A stretch of 36,021 nucleotides of DNA from Acidobacteriota bacterium (GTDB taxonomy: Bacteria > Actinomycetota > Acidimicrobiia > Acidimicrobiales > RAAP-2). Below are positions 1 through 8,633 of the stretch, one piece after another. The DNA lies in assembly GCA_019352095.1 (NCBI GenBank), contig JABBNY010000005.1, forward strand, positions 1 through 36,021, read 5' to 3'. The notes below the pieces were generated by a model. That model was not told where the DNA came from and did no database searches. It was given only the letters and a program-made list of their open reading frames with translations. Made by a program: the position numbers and the translations under genes. The first letter of the stretch is position 1. Each line of letters begins with the position of its first letter.

Positions 1-1123
1 CAATCGTCATCGGACCCGTCTTTGGATGGACGAACCTGGTGTCGGAGTTCGTTCGACCACCGAGGTCGACAACTTGGCGAATCGGCGTGGCAACGGGACA
101 TGCCTGGTACGCGAGCGTCGCATCGGGTTCTGTTCCATACTCGGTGATAGTGACCAGTGACAATGAACCAGCGTGGGTCGTCACACTCACTGCGTGACCA
201 ACGATGCGACCACATGGCGGAGGTGTCACCGCGAGCGCGACCTCTGATGTACCCACGGTTCCCACCATGCTCCACGCCAGCGAGAATTGCTCGACGGCGT
301 TAGTCAACGAAGCGGGATATAGCCGGCCGCAGCGTACACTCCTGGCGATATAGACCAGCGCCAGCGCACCAGCAGGTTGCCCCACGACAACCGCGGCGAG
401 CCCACTCGACGGTGCACGTTTCAAAAGCTGCTTCGTCGAGGGACTACCCGACTCGAGCGGGCAATGATACACGGCAGTTTCTCGTGCCAAACCGACCCAC
501 GCCGCTTGTTTGGTGATGACCTGTACGCCGGATTCATTCCTCGTAATTGTCACGATGCCGTAGCCAAACGACGACGATCTCGCCGCGGGCCATCTCTTCG
601 AATAGCCCTGTAACTGAGAGGTTGCCCACACTTCGTTCGCCACTGCGGACGCGTTGGACGGTGTCCTCATTGACGCGGGCGCCGGGGAGATGCTGAATGC
701 TCCCCCATCCAGTTCGACCGTGTCGACGAATCGACCGTGGCGCACGCTCCTGTTCGCCACCACGACCGTCGAGGGTAGGACCAGACCGGGCCCGGTTGCG
801 AGTGGACCATACTCGAGGGCCTGGAGTCCGCGTGACGTCGGTGTAAGCGCAGTTCCGTGTACGACAACCGGCCCGGAACTGAAGAGGGATGCTGCAGCGA
901 CCACCGCAAGCGTCACGGCGGCAATGCCCGCAGTGACCATCGTGGGCAGTCGCCGCCACGCGCGAGCACGCGGTACTCGATGATCGGGCGTGTCTTCGGC
1001 AGCTGCCGCTGCAAGCCTTTCCAGGAGAAGATCAAGGGGCAGCAGCTCGTCGAGCGTCTCATCGCTCAGATCACGAGCCGGATCAATTCCTTGCATAATC
1101 GCATTCAGTTGTTCGTCGTTCAT
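1..1123 (-). CDS. Partial single-TM membrane protein, putative ECF-associated anti-sigma/regulatory protein (runs off left edge)
   Basis: Not in the supplied ORF track because it is open to the window edge. The frame from ATG at 1123 was followed to position 2; the segments I read codon by codon had no stop. N-terminus MNDEQLNAIMQGIDPARDLSDETLDELLPLDLLLERLAAAAEDTPDHR, then a TM segment (TMVTAGIAAVTLAVVAAASLF). TGATG overlap with the upstream sigma factor. Confidence 0.75.
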   Translation of the reverse strand, partial: MNDEQLNAIMQGIDPARDLSDETLDELLPLDLLLERLAAAAAEDTPDHRVPRARAWRRLPTMVTAGIAAVTLAVVAAASLFSSGPVVVHGTALTPTSRGLQALEYGPLATGPGLVLPSTVVVANRSVRHGRFVDTVELDGGAFSISPAPASMRTPSNASAVANEVWATSQLQGYSKRWPAARSSSFGYGIVTITRNESGVQVITKQAAWVGLARETAVYHCPLESGSPSTKQLLKRAPSSGLAAVVVGQPAGALALVYIARSVRCGRLYPASLTNAVEQFSLAWSMVGTVGTSEVALAVTPPPCGRIVGHAVSVTTHAGSLSLVTITEYGTEPDATLAYQACPVATPIRQVVDLGGRTNSDTRFVHPKTGPMTI

Positions 1124-1659
1124 CAGTTCGTCTCCTCGCGAAAAAGTGGCGTCACCTTCGCCCCAGAATGATGCTGGCTCACCAGGTCGCGCAGCCGCGC
1201 ACGCGCTCTGGACAATCGGACACCCACGGCTTTCTCGCTGCACCCAAGGGCCGTTCCAATTTCGCGATAGGACAACTTCTCCCAGTAGACGAGCTGGATT
1301 AATTCGCGCTCGTCAGGGGTGAGGTACCCGAGTGCCGTCATCAATATCTCGATGTCATCTTCGCTGTAGCGCGGTTCGGCGCCACTATCGCGCTCGAAGG
1401 CGAGGCGCGTCTCTAGTCGCATCGAGCGCTGGCGTCCACGCTGGAGATTTGCAATCACCCGTCCGCCAATCCCGTAGAGCCAGAAGAGCTCTTCCTCTCG
1501 GCGAGGGAGTTCATCGAATCGCCGCCATGCGACAACGAAGGTCTCGGCGACGAAGTCCTCAGCAGTCGCGGGACCATCGAGGCGTCGAATGCCGTAGCGC
1601 AAGAGGGCGCGACGATGCGTGACTACGAGCCGTGCGAACTCCTCGTCTCGATCTGGCAT
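1123..1659 (-). CDS. RNA polymerase sigma factor, sigma-70 family, ECF type
   Basis: Region 2 (EDFVAETFVVAWRRFDELP) and region 4 HTH (LTPDERELIQLVYWEKLSYREIGTALGCSEKAVGVRLSRARARLRDL). The ORF extends to 1686; ATG at 1659 (MPDRDEEF) chosen for the AGAGGG upstream. Confidence 0.92.
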   Translation of the reverse strand: MPDRDEEFARLVVTHRRALLRYGIRRLDGPATAEDFVAETFVVAWRRFDELPRREEELFWLYGIGGRVIANLQRGRQRSMRLETRLAFERDSGAEPRYSEDDIEILMTALGYLTPDERELIQLVYWEKLSYREIGTALGCSEKAVGVRLSRARARLRDLVSQHHSGAKVTPLFREETN

Positions 1660-2108
1660 GGGTCCCTCTCGCTTCTCCATCACCATCTAAATGTCCGGCT
1701 CGAGTCAATTCCCTTCATGAAATTCTCATATGCGCGAAAATGAGCTTCGCGGCAACGGTTCTGCGTCGAGCCGGTACGTTGCGCTGGCTCTTGTCGTATG
1801 TTGATCGTGGCCACCACAGACGTAAGACTTCCTGATTTAGCCTTCGCGCCCATCGTGACAAGCGACTCGCGGTCGGCAATGAGCAATGGTTTTCGAACGA
1901 ACTGTGCCAATTGTTCAAGGTATCTCTATGGTCACTTCAATTTCATATGAGCCATCAAGCGCGTCCGTAGTCGTTGACTGTGAACCCAACTCGCGTCTAA
2001 ACGGTGCCAGTCACACCACTCGTCACGTTCAAATGTGCGACGTCCTCGCCACTGCCTGGGCGCTCGTCACTTTGATATGAATCCGCACCTCAACGCGATA
2101 AGTCGCGA

Positions 2109-2164
2109 GCCCTGGCGCGAGTCGTGATGCCCTGGCGCGAATAGCTCATCGTCCATTGGCGCGA
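2109..2164. repeat. Short spaced repeats: GCCCTGGCGCGA x2 plus a CATTGGCGCGA variant
   Basis: GCCCTGGCGCGA at 2109-2120 and 2129-2140 (20-bp period), with a related CCATTGGCGCGA at about 2153-2164, directly 3' of the APC permease stop. Confidence 0.5.
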
Positions 2165-2166
2165 CT

Positions 2167-3624
2167 TTAGAGGTTTTCCTCTAGTTCGTATATCTCTTCG
2201 ATTTGAGCGTGCCGATCCAGCTTGCTCGGCATATTGAAATATGGATTTCCTTTGACCCAGTAATACGTCATCGGTACGAATCCGAGCGCCATCGCGCCGA
2301 GGCCCACCCAGAGGGTGGGCGCGTTCAAGCCCGGAATCGACTTCACGAAGAGGTACGCCATGAATACGGCACCAATGAGTGGCCACAAACCCATGAAGAT
2401 GAAGTTCGAGACCGACTTCATGATTTGGCGACGGTAGAGCACGATGACGGCGAAGCCAGCGAGACTGTAATAGATACAGATCTGAAGGCCAATGGCGTTG
2501 ATGGCGTCGGTGAGGATCTTGCTGATGGAGCCGATGAACTGCGAGCCCACAAAGAGACCCAACGACAAAACAGTCACAACCGCGGTGGCGACGAGAGGAG
2601 TCTTGTAACGAGGGTGCACGGTGCCGAGTCGCTTAGGCAGCGTGTGGTCACGACCCATCGCGAACAGGGTGCGCGTCACTTGAATAAGTGTCGTCTCCAA
2701 CGTGGCGACCGTTGAGAGAACGACGGCGAGGACAATGAATTTTCCACCGGTTCCTCGCCACACCTGCTGACCTAGGACACTCAGGACGTTCGCGGCATTT
2801 CCCGATATCTGACCTGAGGTGAGTACGAGATTCGTTGCAATCGTGAAGACTTCGAAGAGAGCGAACACCACGATGATCCCAATGATTGCGCCCAAGCCCG
2901 GTGTCTTCTTCGCGGACTTAGTCTCCTCATTGAGATTCGCGGTGACGTCCCAACCCCAGTAATAGAAAGCGGCGACAAGGGCGCCAGCGACGAAGCCGGA
3001 GCTCCCATGAAAGATCGAGGGTGAAAACCAGTGCCACGAAAAAGCTCGGACATGGTGTGAGTTCACGAGTGCGAGTACGGCGAAGAGGACCAACAACGCG
3101 AGCTCGATCACTGACATCACAATCTGCACCGTGACAGTAATTGTCACGCCCAGCGCCACTGCCGCCACCATCAACAAGAAGAAGAGTGCTCCCACCATCG
3201 TCACGTCCGCGGTGTTGTTGGCGGCTGAAGTGGAGAAGAGCCCCAAGATGTTGGCACCCGCGGGAACGGTCGCCGCAACCATGAAGATCAGAGCCGAAAC
3301 GATGAGTGCCCACCCCGAGAGGTAGCCCAGTGCCGGATGGAGTGCGCGTCGTACCCATGAGTAGCTTGCCCCCGCGTTGGCCTCAACCCGACCGAGGTAA
3401 CTGAAGGCGAATACGATGCCAAACATCGCAATGCCGCAGTAGAGCAGCGCGGCGGCCCCGCCGAGAGCCACGGCGCCCACCAGGACGGCCGTTGAGGCAG
3501 CTATCGAATATCCGGGAGCGACCCCGGCGACGCCCATAATCACCGAATCGAAGAGTCCGAGGACTCCAGCTCGAAGACTGTGCTGGGTAGCGTCTGTCTC
3601 ACTATTTTGAACGGCGTCGCTCAC
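2167..3624 (-). CDS. APC family amino acid permease
   Basis: 485 aa polytopic protein with an APC-like N-terminus (GLFDSVIMGVAGVAPGYSIAAS) and about 12 hydrophobic segments. Confidence 0.9.
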   Translation of the reverse strand: MSDAVQNSETDATQHSLRAGVLGLFDSVIMGVAGVAPGYSIAASTAVLVGAVALGGAAALLYCGIAMFGIVFAFSYLGRVEANAGASYSWVRRALHPALGYLSGWALIVSALIFMVAATVPAGANILGLFSTSAANNTADVTMVGALFFLLMVAAVALGVTITVTVQIVMSVIELALLVLFAVLALVNSHHVRAFSWHWFSPSIFHGSSGFVAGALVAAFYYWGWDVTANLNEETKSAKKTPGLGAIIGIIVVFALFEVFTIATNLVLTSGQISGNAANVLSVLGQQVWRGTGGKFIVLAVVLSTVATLETTLIQVTRTLFAMGRDHTLPKRLGTVHPRYKTPLVATAVVTVLSLGLFVGSQFIGSISKILTDAINAIGLQICIYYSLAGFAVIVLYRRQIMKSVSNFIFMGLWPLIGAVFMAYLFVKSIPGLNAPTLWVGLGAMALGFVPMTYYWVKGNPYFNMPSKLDRHAQIEEIYELEENL

Positions 3625-3862
3625 GACTACCTCTCTCTTGTTGGGGTATCACCTTCATCACTAAAAACGGAACATGGAAATGTAACATGCAATCGGCGAG
3701 CTGAGATGCGCCCGGTTTGCCCAGGTGTGCACCACCCGCTGCGTCGCTGGTCGTGCGACCCGCTCCTCGTGTGGGCCTATGGTGGAACGAGAGACCGAAA
3801 CGACCGCAAACCGCCAGAACCTAGAGCACTTCGTCGTCAAGGAGCGAGGAGGTACGACGACC

Positions 3863-4522
3863 ATGTGCTTCTCACCCCAAGGTGATCTGATTGGCGGTGC
3901 GGTGGTCGTGGCGATCGGCATTGACGCATGTCTTCATCTGCGACAGCGTTTCGAATACGTCCCAATCGCTGTGCTGCCGCTAGTTCTGGGGCTCCATCAG
4001 ATCGATGAGGCGTTCGTGTGGTGGTGGTTGCAGGGTCACGTCGCTCGAGGTATTGGTCTCGCGGCGATGTGGATCTATCTGCTCTTCGCTTTGGTCGTCT
4101 TACCCACGCTCGTACCACTCTTGATCTTCTTCTTCATGCCGAGGTCACCACAACGTTGGCGAATAGTCCCGTTCGTCATCCTTGGCGTCATCGTGTCGGT
4201 CATATTGCTAGAAGCGATGCTCGTGGGAGATCCCCGTGTGCAGCTGGGTACGTTCCATCTCGCCTACACCATTGAACTTCGCAACGGCATCGCGGTCATT
4301 GGTCTGTACGTTGTGGCGACCTGCGGCCCATTGTTGGTGTCTGGTTATCGACCAATGGTGTGGTTCGGTATGGTGAACCTCGTCGCGGTCATCATCTTGG
4401 CGTTGCTGTGCGCGAGTGGTTTCACCTCGCTGTGGTGCTTCTACGCGGCGCTCGTCAGCGGCGCGGTGACGCTTCACTTACGGTTTTCAAAGCACGAGCC
4501 TCCGGCCCTGGTGTCATCCTGA
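3863..4522 (+). CDS. DUF6629-like polytopic membrane protein
   Basis: Starts MCFSPQGDLIGGAVVVAIGIDA, the typical MCFS start of this family; multiple TM segments; GAGGAGGT upstream of ATG 3863. Confidence 0.75.
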   Translation: MCFSPQGDLIGGAVVVAIGIDACLHLRQRFEYVPIAVLPLVLGLHQIDEAFVWWWLQGHVARGIGLAAMWIYLLFALVVLPTLVPLLIFFFMPRSPQRWRIVPFVILGVIVSVILLEAMLVGDPRVQLGTFHLAYTIELRNGIAVIGLYVVATCGPLLVSGYRPMVWFGMVNLVAVIILALLCASGFTSLWCFYAALVSGAVTLHLRFSKHEPPALVSS

Positions 4523-4576
4523 CCAGTCCCGCGATTCTCGGCCGGCGCCCACTGATCAGTTCAGCGATGACGCCAT

Positions 4577-5065
4577 CTACGAAGACATCTGACTGAACAG
4601 GACAGTGAAAGGGTACGTTGCGCGATCACGCATCGGCGCGATTGGCTTTGTGGTCGAACCGCTGGTGACAAAGACACTCAACTGGGTGCCTCGGTAGTGT
4701 CGCCCCGGACCGCTCATCGCAATGCCCCCTGACGACTTCGCCTTCACGCAGACGCTTCGCAAACCCGCTATATAGGAAGTGCTGATGCTCAGCCCAAAAC
4801 ACGTCGTGTGGGATGTCGTGTTAGTGAAACGCACCCGCACGGTTTCTCGAACGCTCGAGCTGGGCGCGTCCGTCACATGAAAACCGCAGACCAATTTGGA
4901 GAGGCGCACACCCACCTTCGAGCAATTCTGGTGAGCGCCCAGTGTTCCCGACGCGTGCCACGACCACGTGGTGGAAGCTGCACTCGTGGTCACGAGGAGC
5001 AGTGACACGATCGCGACTCCCAACGAGAGCTGCATCCACTGTCGTAAAGGTCGCGCGTCATTCAT
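4577..5065 (-). CDS. Secreted protein of unknown function with conserved-looking cysteines
   Basis: N-terminal signal-like segment (LSLGVAIVSLLLVTTSAAS) followed by a Cys-containing beta-rich-looking domain. Confidence 0.65.
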   Translation of the reverse strand: MNDARPLRQWMQLSLGVAIVSLLLVTTSAASTTWSWHASGTLGAHQNCSKVGVRLSKLVCGFHVTDAPSSSVRETVRVRFTNTTSHTTCFGLSISTSYIAGLRSVCVKAKSSGGIAMSGPGRHYRGTQLSVFVTSGSTTKPIAPMRDRATYPFTVLFSQMSS

Positions 5066-5279
5066 TGATGCTCACGCTAGCCATCGTCACCTATCGCGCC
5101 GCTACCAGGTCGGCAAATGGTCAAGGGGCAACGCTAGGGCCGACCCTTGACCACGAGGAACTGGGTTACTCGCGTCGCAGCGCAGCGTCGTCACGTTCCA
5201 GAACACCGCCGCGCAGCCGAGTGCGCTGAACGCGACGAGTGCACCAGAGAGACACGCACCGTCATCGCGTCGCGACCAC

Positions 5280-5879
5280 CTATTCCTCTTCACCTTCGGC
5301 GAGGATCCCATAGAGGCTTCGACGTGTTTCGACGAGGATGGCCGTTGCGCGTGTGACCTGCAGCGAGGAGCCCGCAACGAGTACTTGGCGCGCGGCGAGC
5401 AGGACGTCGCGAGCCGTGCCCATGAGCTCTCGCGCCGCACCGCTGGCGTCGAGGTCCGAACTCTCCCAGGGCTTACCCAACTGATCACGCTGTTCGGTGA
5501 CGAGCGCGCGGCCCGTCTCGGTGAGTTCATAGGTTCGTCCTGTTCCGCTCGCACTCACTTTGACCAATCCTTCGTCCTCCAACTGCTGGAGGACTGGGTA
5601 GATCGAACCGGGGCTCGGACGCCACGCTTCGTTGGACCGCTCGGTGAGTTCTTGGATGAGTTGGTAGCCGTTGCGGGCCTGCTCTTCGAGCAGGACCAGC
5701 ACCGCCGCTCGAACGTCACCACGTTGGCGGCGACCTTCCCCACGGCGCCCGGGTCCACCCCTGAAGCGACTTCCCGGCCCGCCGTGGCCGTGTCCATGAC
5801 CAGGACCACCTCGACGACGAAGCCCCTTAGGTCCATTGGGGCCAGAATTTCTTGCATTCATACTGTTTTCGTTGAACAT
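5280..5879 (-). CDS. PadR family transcriptional regulator with Gly/His/Arg-rich N-terminal tail
   Basis: PadR core: RGDVRAAVLVLLEEQARNGYQLIQELTERSNEAWRPSPGSIYPVLQQLEDEGLVKV...GRTYELTETGRALV. SD-like GGAG upstream of ATG 5879. Confidence 0.93.
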   Translation of the reverse strand: MFNENSMNARNSGPNGPKGLRRRGGPGHGHGHGGPGSRFRGGPGRRGEGRRQRGDVRAAVLVLLEEQARNGYQLIQELTERSNEAWRPSPGSIYPVLQQLEDEGLVKVSASGTGRTYELTETGRALVTEQRDQLGKPWESSDLDASGAARELMGTARDVLLAARQVLVAGSSLQVTRATAILVETRRSLYGILAEGEEE

Positions 5880-5910
5880 TCATTTCTCCATCAACTTGAG
5901 CGTACGTTTT

Positions 5911-5946
5911 ACGCGTACTATCACGATATATCGTGATAGTACGCGT
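5911..5946. promoter_or_regulatory. 36-bp perfect palindrome, probable PadR operator
   Basis: ACGCGTACTATCACGATATATCGTGATAGTACGCGT is identical to its own reverse complement; centred about 50 bp upstream of the padR start codon. Confidence 0.85.
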
Positions 5947-6198
5947 GTCAAGGGTAGATTTCCCTCACACTGTGCCAGACCTTGACCAGGACGAACCCAA
6001 CTCACCAGTGACTCTCAGTCGAACAAGGACGGATAACGCCGAGAAGCGTGTGGTCATGCAGTAGCTGACGACATCAACGACGGCGACGCGCTGAGGTGAC
6101 GAGGTCGGCCGGGTTATCCAAACACATGAGGTGATCAGTCTGGTCATGGCGCTCTTGGAGCGGATCAGAACTACTCATCGAGAACGTCACTCGTCATC

Positions 6199-7281
6199 TC
6201 AGTAGGTGACGCTGATAGTCCTCGCCGGTCCATCGACGGTCATCCAACCGCCATAAGGAATGATGTACTGGGGATCGGTATGACCGAAGTCAGGTCCGAA
6301 CACGACCATCGCATCAGGGTTGTACTCGCTCAGTGCGCGCAGTATCGAAGCCTCCTGCTGCACTCGATACGTCTCGCGAGCGACTTCATCGAGTGGTGCG
6401 TGAGTGTGCCACGCCTTGGCTTTAGCAACAACGATCGCAGGAAATTCACCGAGCAGTCCGCGTTCACCAAAATTTCGCAACATGTAATAGACGTCATCCG
6501 CCGAAGGCATCTCCTCAGAGGTCTCAAGCAACAAGACGCAACCCCTATAGGCCTCGTTGGGCTGTATCCACCTGTTCGCGGCCAAGTTCCAATGCAGGAT
6601 TTCGAGGTTCCCTCCCCACGTACGACCGGTCACGATACGACGCGCGTTGTGCCAGTGCCATCCGCGCTCAGGTGTCGTCGCCAATTCATCAACCAAGGTG
6701 CTCGGATCCTCCCATCGTGGCTGCAAGTCGGTGAAATGCGACACGGGCTTAATCGGGGCAGTCTCGTTAGTGAAGAGTGCGCGACGAAGCGACTGCAGAA
6801 ACACCGGGTGAACACCGCCGGGGCGCGCGAGATGGACAAGGGTGGAACCACCGTGGTAACTGACAACGCCCAGATTCCAGAGGAAGTTGAGCAGATTCGT
6901 GTTGTCTGAGTAGCCGAAGAAGGGTTTAGGGTTCGCGGCAATCAACGCGGCGTCGAGATGAGGCAGCACGGTCAATTGGTCCGAACCTCCAATCACGGCG
7001 AGTACCGCTTTGATCGATGGATCCGCAAAAGCGACGTTCACGTCGCGGGCGCGCTCTTTGGCACTGGCGCCAAGCTGGCGAGTGGTTGGATATTCGACCG
7101 GTACGAGATGCAATGCGTCAGTCACGACGCGTACGCCCAACTCATGAACGAGCGGAAACGCTCCGGCTCCAGCCCACGACGGCGACACCAGCGCGACGCA
7201 GTCGCCGGCATGAAGTTTGGGCGGGACCCTCAAGTTCGTTGGCCCGCCGCTCCCGTGGGGGATGTCTCCTGTCGCCATCAA
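6199..7281 (-). CDS. S66 family peptidase (LD-carboxypeptidase/MccF-like)
   Basis: GDCVALVSPSWAG N-terminus, nucleophile motif FFGYSDNTNLLNFLW, YHGGSTL. Confidence 0.88.
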   Translation of the reverse strand: MMATGDIPHGSGGPTNLRVPPKLHAGDCVALVSPSWAGAGAFPLVHELGVRVVTDALHLVPVEYPTTRQLGASAKERARDVNVAFADPSIKAVLAVIGGSDQLTVLPHLDAALIAANPKPFFGYSDNTNLLNFLWNLGVVSYHGGSTLVHLARPGGVHPVFLQSLRRALFTNETAPIKPVSHFTDLQPRWEDPSTLVDELATTPERGWHWHNARRIVTGRTWGGNLEILHWNLAANRWIQPNEAYRGCVLLLETSEEMPSADDVYYMLRNFGERGLLGEFPAIVVAKAKAWHTHAPLDEVARETYRVQQEASILRALSEYNPDAMVVFGPDFGHTDPQYIIPYGGWMTVDGPARTISVTY

Positions 7282-7457
7282 CCGAGTTTACGGCGACATG
7301 ACTCGGTCCCCACTGGGTAACCATTCGCGGCGTAGGGCATCGACGTGGCGAAACGTTCCAACTACTCGACGACGAGTCCAGTGCCTGAGTGCCGACACGG
7401 CACCAACCGTTTGAAAAAGTGCCCGGTCGGGTGTCGACGCCGCGAAACGGTGCGACG

Positions 7458-7811
7458 CTAGAAGACGAGAATCTTGTCCGCGTCTACCGTGGCTTGCGTG
7501 AGCGCGTCCATGGTGCTTCGGAGCGCGCCTTCCAGCAAGTCATCCTGGGTCAAGCCGCGCGCATCCATGCACATACCGCACACGAGCACGGCGGCACCCT
7601 TTCGCGCAACGCTCGCCAACATGCGCTCCACGTTGTAGTAACCGTTCGGCGTCTGCCATCCCGACTTGGCGGCGCTCGCCGCATCGCCCATCAAGAACAC
7701 CGTCAACTCGACCTGCTCATGCTTGGCCTGCAGGTTCATGGCGAGTCGCAGTCCGTTGTAGACGCGCTCGGTTCCGTACGGGGGGTCATTGAGCACTATC
7801 AGAATCTTCAT
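7458..7811 (-). CDS. DsrE/DsrF-like family protein
   Basis: MKILIVLNDPPYGTERVYNGLRLAMNL...LTVFLMGDAASAAKSG...VLVCGMCMDARGL. Confidence 0.88.
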   Translation of the reverse strand: MKILIVLNDPPYGTERVYNGLRLAMNLQAKHEQVELTVFLMGDAASAAKSGWQTPNGYYNVERMLASVARKGAAVLVCGMCMDARGLTQDDLLEGALRSTMDALTQATVDADKILVF

Positions 7812-7847
7812 TATTTTATGCCTTTCATCGGGGGGAAACGTCGTACA

Positions 7848-8531
7848 TCAAGTGGTCGCCTGGGGACTCGTCGCCGCGGTCACGTAGACGCGAGAACGGT
7901 TCCACTCCAAGGGCCCTTCACTGAGCCGGTGTGCCCGCAGTCCGGCCCGACGTAGCTGTGCCACCGCTTCAGCGGCGAAGACGCAGTACGGGCCACGACA
8001 GTACGCAACAACTGTCGTGTCACGATCCAGTTCACCAAGGCGTTGCGACAACTCGTCGAGGGGGATACTGAGTGCGCCGAGCAGGTGGCCCGCATTGAAC
8101 TCCACGCGCGGACGAACGTCGATAATGACCACTTCGCCGTCACGACTGAGGTTCACCAACTCGTCAATCCCAATCGATTGGGTGCCGCCCACATCTTCAA
8201 AGAAGGCGGTGGCCAGTTGTCGCACTTCAGCTATCCGAGACTCGGCTACGTGGCGCAGTGCCCAGTACCCTTCGAGCACGGCCTCATCGGCGATTCGATA
8301 CAAGACGAAATTGCCCTCACGACGCGCCGTCACCAGTCCGGCCTGTCGCAGTACCTGCAGGTGGCGAGACGTATTGGCCACCGTCATCGCGGTCGCCTCG
8401 GCAATCGCTTCGACAGACCGGTCAGCCTGGGCGAGGACGTCAATCACCTTAAGACGCTTCACGCTGCCGAGCGCCGCACCGACGCGCGCCAACTGTTCGA
8501 AGATCGCGCTCTTGAAATCTCGCTCGTCCAT
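7848..8531 (-). CDS. ArsR-family HTH / rhodanese-domain fusion regulator
   Basis: N-terminal wHTH (LKVIDVLAQADRSVEAIAEATAMTVANTSRHLQVLRQAGLVTARREGNFVLYRIAD) fused to rhodanese (VVIIDVRPRVEFNAGHLLGALSIPLDEL...VVAYCRGPYCVFAAEAVAQLRRAG). Start taken as ATG 8531 (MDERDF); the ORF track start at 8546 is a TTG. Confidence 0.92.
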   Translation of the reverse strand: MDERDFKSAIFEQLARVGAALGSVKRLKVIDVLAQADRSVEAIAEATAMTVANTSRHLQVLRQAGLVTARREGNFVLYRIADEAVLEGYWALRHVAESRIAEVRQLATAFFEDVGGTQSIGIDELVNLSRDGEVVIIDVRPRVEFNAGHLLGALSIPLDELSQRLGELDRDTTVVAYCRGPYCVFAAEAVAQLRRAGLRAHRLSEGPLEWNRSRVYVTAATSPQATT

Positions 8532-8532
8532 G

Positions 8533-8568
8533 GGTGCTCCATTCAATCAATCAATTGAATGGAGCACC
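8533..8568 (-). promoter_or_regulatory. 15-bp-arm inverted repeat at the 5' UTR of the ArsR-rhodanese gene (operator and/or RBS-sequestering hairpin)
   Basis: GGTGCTCCATTCAAT-caatca-ATTGAATGGAGCACC with perfect arms. On the minus strand the 3' arm contains GGAG 5 nt before the ATG at 8531. Confidence 0.8.
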
Positions 8569-8633
8569 TTTCGCATCCCCCGGTGTCGGCCCCGCCGTCC
8601 CTACGACCGCTACCGGTCGCGTCGCACGAAGCG

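Noticed and set aside
5102-5554. 150-aa minus-strand ORF ending CLSGALVAFSALGCAAVFWNV
   Set aside because: Mostly overlaps padR in another frame. The hydrophobic tail in the gap lacks a convincing start codon or SD of its own.
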